Source of the DNA: a virus
Reading direction: 5' to 3' (one strand)
Virus record (IMG/VR): IMGVR_UViG_3300042392_001178
Location: 1 to 45,917 of that record
DNA: 45,917 nucleotides
Position 1 is the first letter of the stretch. Each line of letters begins with the position of its first letter. Of this stretch, positions 39,174 through 45,917 are shown in pieces. The notes beneath the pieces were generated by a model. The model was not told the DNA's origin, ran no database searches, and saw only the letters and a list, made by a program, of their open reading frames with translations. The translations under genes were made by a program, and so were the position numbers.

Positions 39174-41771
39174 TTATGAATCGTAGCCTAAAACTTTAGC
39201 AACTGCGACGGGAACAAAAATTCCGCCCCAGAAACCTTCAGAATCGGCGCTCTTTTCGAGAACCTCTTCTTCAACAACATCAGCTTCTACATCAGCTGAC
39301 TTCTTCTCTGCACCTGAGTTAGCAACCTTTTCAAGATCGCTTGAGATTTCCTCGGCTGATTCCTTTACCTCAGAAACGGACTTTTCGATGGACTCGATCT
39401 TCCCGTCAACCTCTGCTGTAATTTCTGCCTTTACCTTCTCAAGCTTCTCGTCAAGGAGATTGCTCAGGCCTTCAAGTACCTTTTCAAAATCCATTTCTTC
39501 TCCTTCATCAACCGAATCAACTGATTCAGACTTTTCTACAACGTCAGTTGCAGCCTCTTCTGTACCAGCATCTTCAGACTTTCCTACCATATCTTCGCCG
39601 GATGACTTCATTTCTTCATCCATGCCCATATGGCCAGCTTTTTCTTCAACAGCGCCGACATCGACCATGTTGAGAACAACCTGCGGAGGATTTGCCATAG
39701 AACCATCAGTGACAACTCTAAAGTTGCCATTAGCAGTATTTACTTCGATAGTCTGAGCCTTTTCAATTGACTCTTGCTTACCAAAAATAAATTCTCCCAT
39801 CTTCGACAGGATGCTCTGCTTTTGTGTTTCCGTTAAATCTTCCGACATAGTATTTACATTATCATTAATTTCATTTTCTTGCAAATTCATAGAATCTGTG
39901 CCTCCTTTCTCTATGATGTCTTCCAAATAATTGGAGTTATCTCTCTTCAGAATTGCAGGCAACTCACGATCAGGTCCATTAACCTGACGCCAAGCTGCAC
40001 GAACTTTTGCTTTAACAGAAGCAAGATCCTCTGCGGGAATCTGAACTCTATTTCCCCGAAAACCGGAAGGGCTTAAAGCCGAAACGGCGCGGGAAACTTG
40101 TGCAACAGTCTCTTTTTCATCAAGACTGTCCCAAAGACGCAGCTTCCATGTAGAAGGCGACTCAGGATCTGGAACATAGGCGAAAGCGGCGGCAGGAAAA
40201 TCTTCTCCATCTTCGCGCTTAGTAGTAGCCTTATTCATTTCTTTGAAACTTTCAACTTCAGCGAGTCTGCTATTAGCCTCTCGCTCAGAAGGATAACAAC
40301 CAAAGCTCCTAGAGCCATCTTCAGACATGACGCAGAACTCTCCGTCACGCTCAACCACAACTTTTCCAATAATAAAATCTAATTCATTGCCTTGAGCGGG
40401 ATTTTTAATGCCACCGCCACCCTCACCAATTTGAGCAGTGTCAACAGACTTATCAAGATCAGCAATTGCTCTTACAGTCGAAGACTTATGGCCAACAAAA
40501 GTATCGGTAGCAGCCCATCCTTCAGAGCCCTCCCTCCAAATCTGGATCAAAAGAGCAGGATCTTCCGAAGTTCCCGCTACACTAAAGTCTGAATTCGGAA
40601 CGTCGATCTCTCCGCTTCTCTCAACTCGCACAACCTTGCCCCGCGCAGTTCCGCCAGAAGAATTCCAAGAAACAAAATCTCCGCGCTTCGCTGCAGCCTT
40701 AGTAGTCTCCGAGATCATCTCAGAAGGCCCATCGACAGTCATTCCTTCGACATCAGTACCGACAGCCTTTTCCATAGCCTTAATTCTATTAGTGATGGCG
40801 CGCGCCCAAGTCTGACCGGGATCTCCGCCCCACAAAGCCCAAGCGATCCGTCCGGCGCTAGGATAACCATCTCCCGGAGTGAAGCCCTTGCCCTGCTTAT
40901 CAACTTCATGGCGGGAAAAGAATGAGTGCATTCTGCGAACAGTTGAGATACTAAGTCTATCTTTATTCATAATATCTCTAGCTCTAGCAACACCTACAGC
41001 AGTTCCGCCACGATTAAATTCTCTTCTCCACTCAAGACCACGACGAGCCTCTGCGGCCATAGCGTCAGTGGGGACAGTATTAATATCGGAAAGAGCTTTC
41101 GTCATAATATCTTCATAATAAGATATAAACTTATTTATTTGCACACTATCAAATGTCTCTGTCCGACCAATGATAACCATTTCCTCAGAGCAAGCAGGGC
41201 AAGCGCTATCTGCGCCAACAGAAGCGTACTTGTCATCTTCACAATAAAAAACATCTTGAAGATTTTCGCCAACATACTCAAGTTGGCCATCAACACTCTT
41301 GATCATAGCGAACATTCCAGCAGGATTACATGGATTATCAACAACACTAAGCTCACCAAGAGTATAACGAACAATTTCATTAATATTCCGCCCAAGTTTT
41401 TCCATAAACCTAGTCTTCCTATCCTGAACCATGCCACCGATAGAAAAGCCACGAAGTGTTCCATCAAGGATCTTCTGCCAAGTATTCTCGGCACCCTTAG
41501 AGATATAAACGGAAACTTCGATGCCACGATACATTTGGCCGTTATGTTCAACCGGAACTGACTTCCAATCAACAAGCTTTCCAACTGCGATAGGAGAGTG
41601 CATTTCTCGAATGTTCCCCACCCAATTAGAGAAAGCCTCAACTGAGGCGTCAAAGTTAACAATATCATCTGCAAGATCCACGTTATCGGCTGTAGCAATA
41701 CCAGTTACGATTCGCTGCTCTTGATTAATTTTTTGAAACGGGAAAGTAAAATTTAAGTCCGCTGAGTGCAT
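39174..41771 (-). CDS. Capsid maturation protease fused to accessory domains and scaffold
   Basis: This 865-residue protein (ATG 41771 chosen for GGAGG spacing; the first ATG, 41777, is too close) begins with an XkdF-type prohead serine protease (about 1-165: REMHSP with His, GFSIGG with Ser, GELSVVDNPCNP). Then: a CPAC motif (about 190); a domain with EARRGLEWRREFNRGG...YPSAGRIAWALWGGD (about 245-345); a TUDOR-like domain GDFVSWNSSGG...VGHKSST (about 365-440); a region FPAAAFAYVPDPES...VQIPAEDLA (about 525-605); and an acidic coiled-coil scaffold-like tail (about 630-850). Self-cleavage in the prohead is expected. No separate scaffold gene is visible. Confidence 0.85.
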   Translation of the reverse strand: MHSADLNFTFPFQKINQEQRIVTGIATADNVDLADDIVNFDASVEAFSNWVGNIREMHSPIAVGKLVDWKSVPVEHNGQMYRGIEVSVYISKGAENTWQKILDGTLRGFSIGGMVQDRKTRFMEKLGRNINEIVRYTLGELSVVDNPCNPAGMFAMIKSVDGQLEYVGENLQDVFYCEDDKYASVGADSACPACSEEMVIIGRTETFDSVQINKFISYYEDIMTKALSDINTVPTDAMAAEARRGLEWRREFNRGGTAVGVARARDIMNKDRLSISTVRRMHSFFSRHEVDKQGKGFTPGDGYPSAGRIAWALWGGDPGQTWARAITNRIKAMEKAVGTDVEGMTVDGPSEMISETTKAAAKRGDFVSWNSSGGTARGKVVRVERSGEIDVPNSDFSVAGTSEDPALLIQIWREGSEGWAATDTFVGHKSSTVRAIADLDKSVDTAQIGEGGGGIKNPAQGNELDFIIGKVVVERDGEFCVMSEDGSRSFGCYPSEREANSRLAEVESFKEMNKATTKREDGEDFPAAAFAYVPDPESPSTWKLRLWDSLDEKETVAQVSRAVSALSPSGFRGNRVQIPAEDLASVKAKVRAAWRQVNGPDRELPAILKRDNSNYLEDIIEKGGTDSMNLQENEINDNVNTMSEDLTETQKQSILSKMGEFIFGKQESIEKAQTIEVNTANGNFRVVTDGSMANPPQVVLNMVDVGAVEEKAGHMGMDEEMKSSGEDMVGKSEDAGTEEAATDVVEKSESVDSVDEGEEMDFEKVLEGLSNLLDEKLEKVKAEITAEVDGKIESIEKSVSEVKESAEEISSDLEKVANSGAEKKSADVEADVVEEEVLEKSADSEGFWGGIFVPVAVAKVLGYDS

Positions 41772-41792
41772 CGTCATGCCTCCAATCTTGTA

Positions 41793-41821
41793 ATTGTATA
41801 TCAGATACTACATAAAGTCAA
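41793..41821 (-). promoter_or_regulatory. Promoter TTGACT-17-TACAAT for the capsid operon
   Basis: On the minus strand TTGACT (41821-41816), a 17-base spacer and TACAAT (41798-41793) form the best sigma70-like promoter in the window, 22 bases before the protease gene ATG 41771. It probably drives the head genes. Confidence 0.7.
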
Positions 41822-41823
41822 TT

Positions 41824-44160
41824 TTAGAAGTCTACATTGAAAGCGATGAAAGCTCCTGATGTATTTCTAAACAGAGGAATAGAAGGTCTCCCTACTGACC
41901 CGCCAGTAAAAGTCCCATCAAAGCCAATCTGAGTATTTCCAGCTATATGATAAATATTTGTTATAGTAAGGGCATACGGGCCACCACCATCATAAACATC
42001 TATACTACTACTTGATACATCAGCAGAAACAACTGCTCTTCTTGGAGGAACAGGGACTTGCCAACCATTACGGTTAGCATTACCTGATACAGCGACTACA
42101 CCCGGAATTCCAAAATGCTCATAACTGCTCCCCGTAGTACCATTTTGGCGATAATAATATCTTTGACACATTGCAAGCTCTAGCTGAAGAGGACGCTCCT
42201 CAAATGAAGATGCATACGATCCTTCTTCTACCTGAACACCCCAGAAATCAAAAGTATTGTTTTGAATGCCAATCGTTCCGTCTGAACCATTAGATACAAT
42301 CAATGATAAAGCAGTATATGAAGTATTTGCAGTAGTTCCGATTGTCTTCCCGGAAATTGATGGAATTGCAAGTGTTACAGTAAAACGCTGCCAGCTTGTT
42401 GATAAGATACTTCCATAGCTCACTGAGGTGTAAGTGGAAGCACTAGGGCTCCCGCCAGATCCATAATTCTGCTCAAACTGAACTGCAACTCTCGGAGTAC
42501 TGGAGCCAGACTTGGCCCAAAAAGAAACAGTTACAGTCTTTCCGGCAAGAAGTCGAACATCCTCAATGCCCTGAACCACAATGGCATTATTCGTAGAGGA
42601 TTGACCGCTTGTGACAATTCTCAAAAATCTTTGCGGCTGATGATCAGAAGAAGGACCAGATCCAACCGTAAAGTTTTGCGGAGTCATGGTGACTGTGCCA
42701 CCAACATTGCTCTGTTTCCAGCGATCAAATCCATATGTGCCAGATGCCGTCGAAGATGTCCATCCGCGTTGATTAATGCGAAAATCTCCGTTCATTAAAA
42801 AGTTTTTAAACCCAGCATAATTATTAGACCAAACAGTGTCATAATTTGTGGCACTGTTTTTAACAATAATCTGTCCTTGTGTTCCACTTACTGGAACTCC
42901 GGCACCTTGTGGGCCTTGAGTTCCTTGCGGGCCTTGAGGGCCTTGAGTTCCCTGCGGGCCTTGCGGGCCCTGCGGGCCTTGAACAGTTGATTGAGGGCCT
43001 TGTGGACCTTGCGGGCCTTGCGGGCCATCTGATCCATTAAGGCCAGCAGCGCCTTGCGGCCCCATCGGACCAACATCGCCCTGCGGGCCTTGAGCGCCTT
43101 GCGGGCCAGTAGCGCCCTGCGGGCCTTGCGGACCTTGGGTTCCTTGAGGTCCTTGAACAGTAGATTGAGGTCCTTGATCTCCTTGAGGACCTTGAGGACC
43201 TTGAGGACCTTGAGGACCCTGTGCTCCCTGAGGACCTTGAGGCCCCTGCGATCCCTGATCACCTTGCGGCCCCGGAACACCTTGAAATCCCTGAGATCCT
43301 TCTGGTCCTTGAGGCCCCTGAGAGCCTTGCGCTCCAATTGAACCCTGCGCTCCCTGAGGACCTTGCGGACCTTGAGAGCCTTGATCGCCTTGAGGACCGG
43401 GCGGGCCTACAACTCCTTGCTCTCCCTGATAGCCTTGAATACCAAAAGGTCCTTGAGGACCCTGAGGTCCTTGAGGACCGGGAGCAAATGAGTCGGCCCC
43501 CTGAGCGCCTTGCGAGCCTTGAGGGCCTTGAGGACCAGTGGCACCTTGAGCGCCTTGAGCGCCAGTAGCGCCTTGAAATCCGGGTGGACCCATATCTCCC
43601 TGATACCCTTGAGACCCCTGATATCCCTGAGGCCCCTGAGCGCCTTGAGGCCCTTGGAATCCTTGAGGGCCTTGCTCTCCAGCAATTCCCGCTGGGCCCT
43701 GAGCGCCCTGAGGCCCCTGCGACCCAGTAGCGCCAGTTGCACCTTGCGATCCTTGCGGACCTACAGGACCTTCTATAAATGATGGAGCGCCCTGCGGGCC
43801 TTGATCACCCTGCGGGCCCTGAGGACCCTGAAACCCTTGAGCGCCTCTGGGAAGAGTAAAGTCTAAAATAGCAGCAGTCGAAGTTCCGCTATTAACTACA
43901 ACGGCAGAAGAACCGGGAGATCCAGTCGTAGTAGTCCCAATAGAAACAGTAGCAGATCCGTCACCAATAGGTCCCTGCGGACCCTGCGGACCAACCATGC
44001 CAATAGAAGCCTCAGAAGCAACAGCAGAAGGACTAACAGTAATCGCCTGAACCCCCCGATTAACAGTAACATTAGGGCCAGCAGCAGTGGGGGAAACACT
44101 AACTGTAGTATCAATACCACTTACAGTAATTTCGTTAGTGGTTTGATTAACCTCAGTCAT
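41824..44160 (-). CDS. Collagen-like tail fibre protein with C-terminal binding domain
   Basis: This 778-residue protein has an N-terminal virion-attachment part (about 1-105; strands [38 protein letters not shown]), a collagen-like Gly-x-y region (about 105-425) dominated by GPQG and GAQG, and a C-terminal globular domain (about 430-778) with [13 protein letters not shown] and YGFDRW typical of phage tail-fibre beta-sandwich tips. The Gly-x-y rods form trimers that place the tip on host surface. Gln is frequent at the y position, as bacteria lack hydroxyproline. TAATG overlap couples it with the upstream gene. Confidence 0.88.
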   Translation of the reverse strand: MTEVNQTTNEITVSGIDTTVSVSPTAAGPNVTVNRGVQAITVSPSAVASEASIGMVGPQGPQGPIGDGSATVSIGTTTTGSPGSSAVVVNSGTSTAAILDFTLPRGAQGFQGPQGPQGDQGPQGAPSFIEGPVGPQGSQGATGATGSQGPQGAQGPAGIAGEQGPQGFQGPQGAQGPQGYQGSQGYQGDMGPPGFQGATGAQGAQGATGPQGPQGSQGAQGADSFAPGPQGPQGPQGPFGIQGYQGEQGVVGPPGPQGDQGSQGPQGPQGAQGSIGAQGSQGPQGPEGSQGFQGVPGPQGDQGSQGPQGPQGAQGPQGPQGPQGPQGDQGPQSTVQGPQGTQGPQGPQGATGPQGAQGPQGDVGPMGPQGAAGLNGSDGPQGPQGPQGPQSTVQGPQGPQGPQGTQGPQGPQGTQGPQGAGVPVSGTQGQIIVKNSATNYDTVWSNNYAGFKNFLMNGDFRINQRGWTSSTASGTYGFDRWKQSNVGGTVTMTPQNFTVGSGPSSDHQPQRFLRIVTSGQSSTNNAIVVQGIEDVRLLAGKTVTVSFWAKSGSSTPRVAVQFEQNYGSGGSPSASTYTSVSYGSILSTSWQRFTVTLAIPSISGKTIGTTANTSYTALSLIVSNGSDGTIGIQNNTFDFWGVQVEEGSYASSFEERPLQLELAMCQRYYYRQNGTTGSSYEHFGIPGVVAVSGNANRNGWQVPVPPRRAVVSADVSSSSIDVYDGGGPYALTITNIYHIAGNTQIGFDGTFTGGSVGRPSIPLFRNTSGAFIAFNVDF
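42893..43858. repeat. Collagen-encoding repeats in the second fibre gene
   Basis: Nine- and 18-base units encoding Gly-Pro-Gln or Gly-Ala-Gln triplets. The stretch contains a 61-base module (43025-43085) nearly identical to one in the other fibre gene. Confidence 0.85.
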
Positions 44161-44624
44161 TAGTAATAATACTCTCCACTAAAGTACGTCATCTGCTGTC
44201 TTACTTCAAATAAACCGCGAATAATTTTAATAATATTCCCGGCAGAACCAACTCCGGGGGATGTTCCAAGTCTAACTTCAAGATCATAATCATATATACC
44301 GGCTTCAACGCTTCCCATCAAAGATGACGGGATTGAAATATTAATTATTCCGGTAGCTGGAGTGAGAGTAATTGCCTGTGTTGATCCGATGTATTGAAGA
44401 TCGTCAGAACTTATCCAGATAACAGGATCACTTCTGTAGGCCGCAGTCTTCAGAGTTGCGGGATACGACTTTCTAGCCATCATATGAGCAGAAGCGCCAG
44501 TGCCAAGATTAATCGCAGTCCCAGCAGAATTCTTGTAGACAATTTGGCGGATAAAGGTTGTTCCTTGATCCCCCACAATATTATAAATACCTACATCAGA
44601 AACGTCATTAACAATAGTAGTCAT
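44160..44624 (-). CDS. Fibre-associated structural protein (BppU-like N-terminal fold)
   Basis: This 154-residue protein between two fibre genes has a beta-rich pattern ([57 protein letters not shown]) like the N-terminal BppU/tail-fibre adaptor fold found in phage baseplate proteins. It contains an Asp-Leu-Gln/Val run suited to small sandwich domains. It may connect fibres to the virion. ATG 44624 follows an AGGTAAAAA ribosome site; the stop overlaps the next ATG (TAATG). Confidence 0.6.
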   Translation of the reverse strand: MTTIVNDVSDVGIYNIVGDQGTTFIRQIVYKNSAGTAINLGTGASAHMMARKSYPATLKTAAYRSDPVIWISSDDLQYIGSTQAITLTPATGIINISIPSSLMGSVEAGIYDYDLEVRLGTSPGVGSAGNIIKIIRGLFEVRQQMTYFSGEYYY

Positions 44625-44641
44625 TTTTTACCTCACTACCA

Positions 44642-44670
44642 ATGATAACAATCATCTCCTTAAAACTCAA
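44642..44670 (-). promoter_or_regulatory. Promoter TTGAGT-17-TATCAT with TG extension
   Basis: On the minus strand TTGAGT (44670-44665), 17 bases and TATCAT (44647-44642), preceded by TGT. It lies between the collar-domain fibre stop (44672) and ATG 44624 and could transcribe the small fibre gene and the second fibre. Confidence 0.55.
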
Positions 44671-44671
44671 G

Positions 44672-45917
44672 TTAAGTCTTGATAATATAGTTGATCAAGA
44701 TATATGGCTGCATATTATTATGTGACCCGCCGCCGCCAGTATTATTGGCATTTGTGATACTTACAGTAGTAGATCCTGTCGGGCCACTTGTTGTTCCGTA
44801 TGCTCTTGTATAGTGATTAAAGGTAAGAGGGCCAAAAGCGCCGTTGTAAATAGTTAATCCTGTAGCAACATAGTTAGTAGTAGAAACAGGGCCTCTACTG
44901 TTTGGCCTAGGGGTTCCTGACTCGTACCCGATTGTTCCAGCGTCATTATTGACAGCGCCGATTGCAGTGGCAAGATTTCCTTCAGTGTGCGTATGCGAAG
45001 TTGAGGCAACTGTGTTGCTTCCGAGGGTATTTGCGTGGCTATGCGCCGGAATTTCAGAAGAAGTTAGCGTATGAGTTTCAGCTCCACCTGATCCGCCGAG
45101 AGTATTTGCAACAGAAAGTCGTGCAGCGTCTGTTCCGCCCATGTTATCTAAGCCGACAGGAACACGTCCACGAAGATCGGGCAGGTTGAATGTGGTTGAT
45201 CCATTGCCTACGCCGTAAGTCGTAGAAGTTACTGCAAACAGGTCGGCATAGGTGCTTCTTGATACCGCAGAGCCATCACATAAAAGCCACCCAGATGGCG
45301 CAGAAGATCCGGCATAAGCTATAAGAGATCCAGTCGGACCCGTTGATCCAGTAGAGCCTTGAGATCCTTGCGGGCCTTGTGGGCCTTGAACACCTTGGGA
45401 GCCAACAGCTCCTTGAGCGCCAGTAGCGCCTTGCGGACCTTGAGAACCTTGCGGGCCAGTAGCGCCTTGCGGACCTTGCGCTCCATCTGATCCATTAAGG
45501 CCAGCAGCACCTTGCGGCCCCATCGGGCCAACATCGCCCTGCGATCCTTGCGGGCCTTGACTGCCTTGTGAGCCAGTAGCGCCTTGCGGGCCTTGACTGC
45601 CTTGCGGGCCTTGATCGCCTTGCGGGCCAATCGGGCCCTGCGGGCCTTGACTGCCTTGTGAGCCAGTAGCGCCTTGCGGGCCTTGACTGCCTTGCGGGCC
45701 TTGATCGCCTTGCGGGCCTTGATCGCCTTGCGGGCCTTGATCGCCTTGCGGGCCTTGACTGCCTTGCGGGCCTTGATCGCCTTGCGGGCCTTGATCGCCT
45801 TGCGGGCCAATCGGGCCCTGCGGGCCTTGATCGCCTTGCGGGCCAATCGGGCCCTGCGGGCCTTGACTGCCTTGTGAGCCAGTAGCGCCTTGCGGGCCTT
45901 GACTGCCTTGCGGGCCT
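44672..45917 (-). CDS. Partial collagen-like tail fibre with tail-collar domain
   Basis: The frame is open to the right edge, so the 5' end and N-terminus are missing; the internal ATG at 45523 is not the start. About 415 residues are visible. The first ~190 are collagen-like Gly-x-y (GPQGSQG, GATGSQG, GPIGPQG). A phage tail-collar (microcystin-dependent-like) domain follows: [32 protein letters not shown] and [10 protein letters not shown] with the usual His. A beta-rich tip with [11 protein letters not shown] ends the protein. It probably is a tail fibre or fibre tip. Confidence 0.9.
   Translation of the reverse strand, partial: GPQGSQGPQGATGSQGSQGPQGPIGPQGDQGPQGPIGPQGDQGPQGDQGPQGSQGPQGDQGPQGDQGPQGDQGPQGSQGPQGATGSQGSQGPQGPIGPQGDQGPQGSQGPQGATGSQGSQGPQGSQGDVGPMGPQGAAGLNGSDGAQGPQGATGPQGSQGPQGATGAQGAVGSQGVQGPQGPQGSQGSTGSTGPTGSLIAYAGSSAPSGWLLCDGSAVSRSTYADLFAVTSTTYGVGNGSTTFNLPDLRGRVPVGLDNMGGTDAARLSVANTLGGSGGAETHTLTSSEIPAHSHANTLGSNTVASTSHTHTEGNLATAIGAVNNDAGTIGYESGTPRPNSRGPVSTTNYVATGLTIYNGAFGPLTFNHYTRAYGTTSGPTGSTTVSITNANNTGGGGSHNNMQPYILINYIIKT
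45346..45917. repeat. Highly regular collagen-encoding repeat array
   Basis: Tandem 9/18-base units encode Gly-Pro-Gln-like triplets. A block of 101 bases at 45601-45701 recurs 216 bases later at 45817-45917 with one difference; a related block starts at 45551. A module at 45483-45543 is shared with the other fibre gene. Confidence 0.85.

Noticed and set aside
42888-43782. Long open frames with Leu-Arg-Ala or Lys-Ala repeats on both strands across the collagen regions
   Set aside because: They are frame shadows of GC-rich collagen repeats, without ribosome sites or sensible composition.
45319-45523. ATG at 45523 as the real start of the collar-domain fibre
   Set aside because: The same frame continues in Gly-x-y triplets to the right edge, and no ribosome site precedes this ATG.
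45346-45917. Regular short repeats resembling a CRISPR array
   Set aside because: The period is nine or 18 bases, there are no unique spacers, and one frame encodes Gly-x-y throughout.

Overview
The window is one continuous stretch of a tailed double-stranded DNA phage genome of siphovirus type, cut at both ends. About 54 genes all read on the minus strand, so transcription runs from high to low coordinates. Two WhiB-type iron-sulfur regulators and a resuscitation-promoting-factor (Rpf) domain protein point to an actinobacterial host, because both families are essentially restricted to Actinobacteria and their phages. The DNA is clearly less GC-rich than that of most cultured actinobacteriophages. 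A low-GC host, such as an aquatic actinobacterium, is my inference and is not proven by the sequence.

Layout in transcription order. (1) 45917-41824: two collagen-like fibre genes around a small structural gene; the first fibre ends in a tail-collar domain and its 5' end lies outside the window. (2) 41771-38137: a capsid-maturation protease fused to several accessory domains and a scaffold-like coiled coil, then the major capsid protein. (3) 38063-34861: connector, stopper, gp10-like, tail-terminator and major tail proteins. (4) 34768-34068: tail assembly chaperones joined by a putative -1 programmed frameshift at CCCAAAC. (5) 34040-21360: a 2059-residue tape measure, distal tail protein, an 1847-residue LamG-type tail protein and a small virion protein. 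(6) 21363-19351: an HNH endonuclease, a calcineurin-like phosphoesterase and a holin-like membrane protein. (7) 19351-5830: regulators (MerR-like, WhiB-like) and a nearly self-sufficient replication, recombination and nucleotide module: DnaB-like helicase, DnaG-type primase, SSB-like protein, HAD nucleotidase-like protein, SLOG-like protein, dCMP deaminase, DnaE-type polymerase, RecA-like ATPase, PD-(D/E)XK resolvase-like nuclease, Cas4-like nuclease, RuvC-like resolvase. (8) 5752-2713: packaging genes (putative small terminase, membrane protein, large terminase). (9) 2705-1: a second WhiB protein, small unknown genes, the Rpf-domain protein, a repeat-bearing intergenic region, and the start of a possible GHKL/rIIA-like ATPase gene.

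Genes are densely packed, often with stop/start overlaps such as TGATG or ATGA, implying translational coupling in long operons. Terminator-like hairpins lie at about 540, 1970, 14700, 34820 and 38100. Candidate promoters include good -35/-10 pairs at 41793-41821 and 44642-44670, and several extended -10 (TGnTATAAT-type) sites, two of which would give almost leaderless transcripts. No portal gene, integrase, repressor, tRNA or CRISPR array is recognisable. The portal is probably beyond the right edge.

I find no gene set that is clearly a new defence or signalling system. The strongest unusual elements are the multi-domain protease-scaffold polyprotein, the frameshifted chaperone, the secreted phage Rpf protein with adjoining triple repeats, and the paired recombining collagen-like fibres. 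All functional calls come from motif reading by eye, with no database search.
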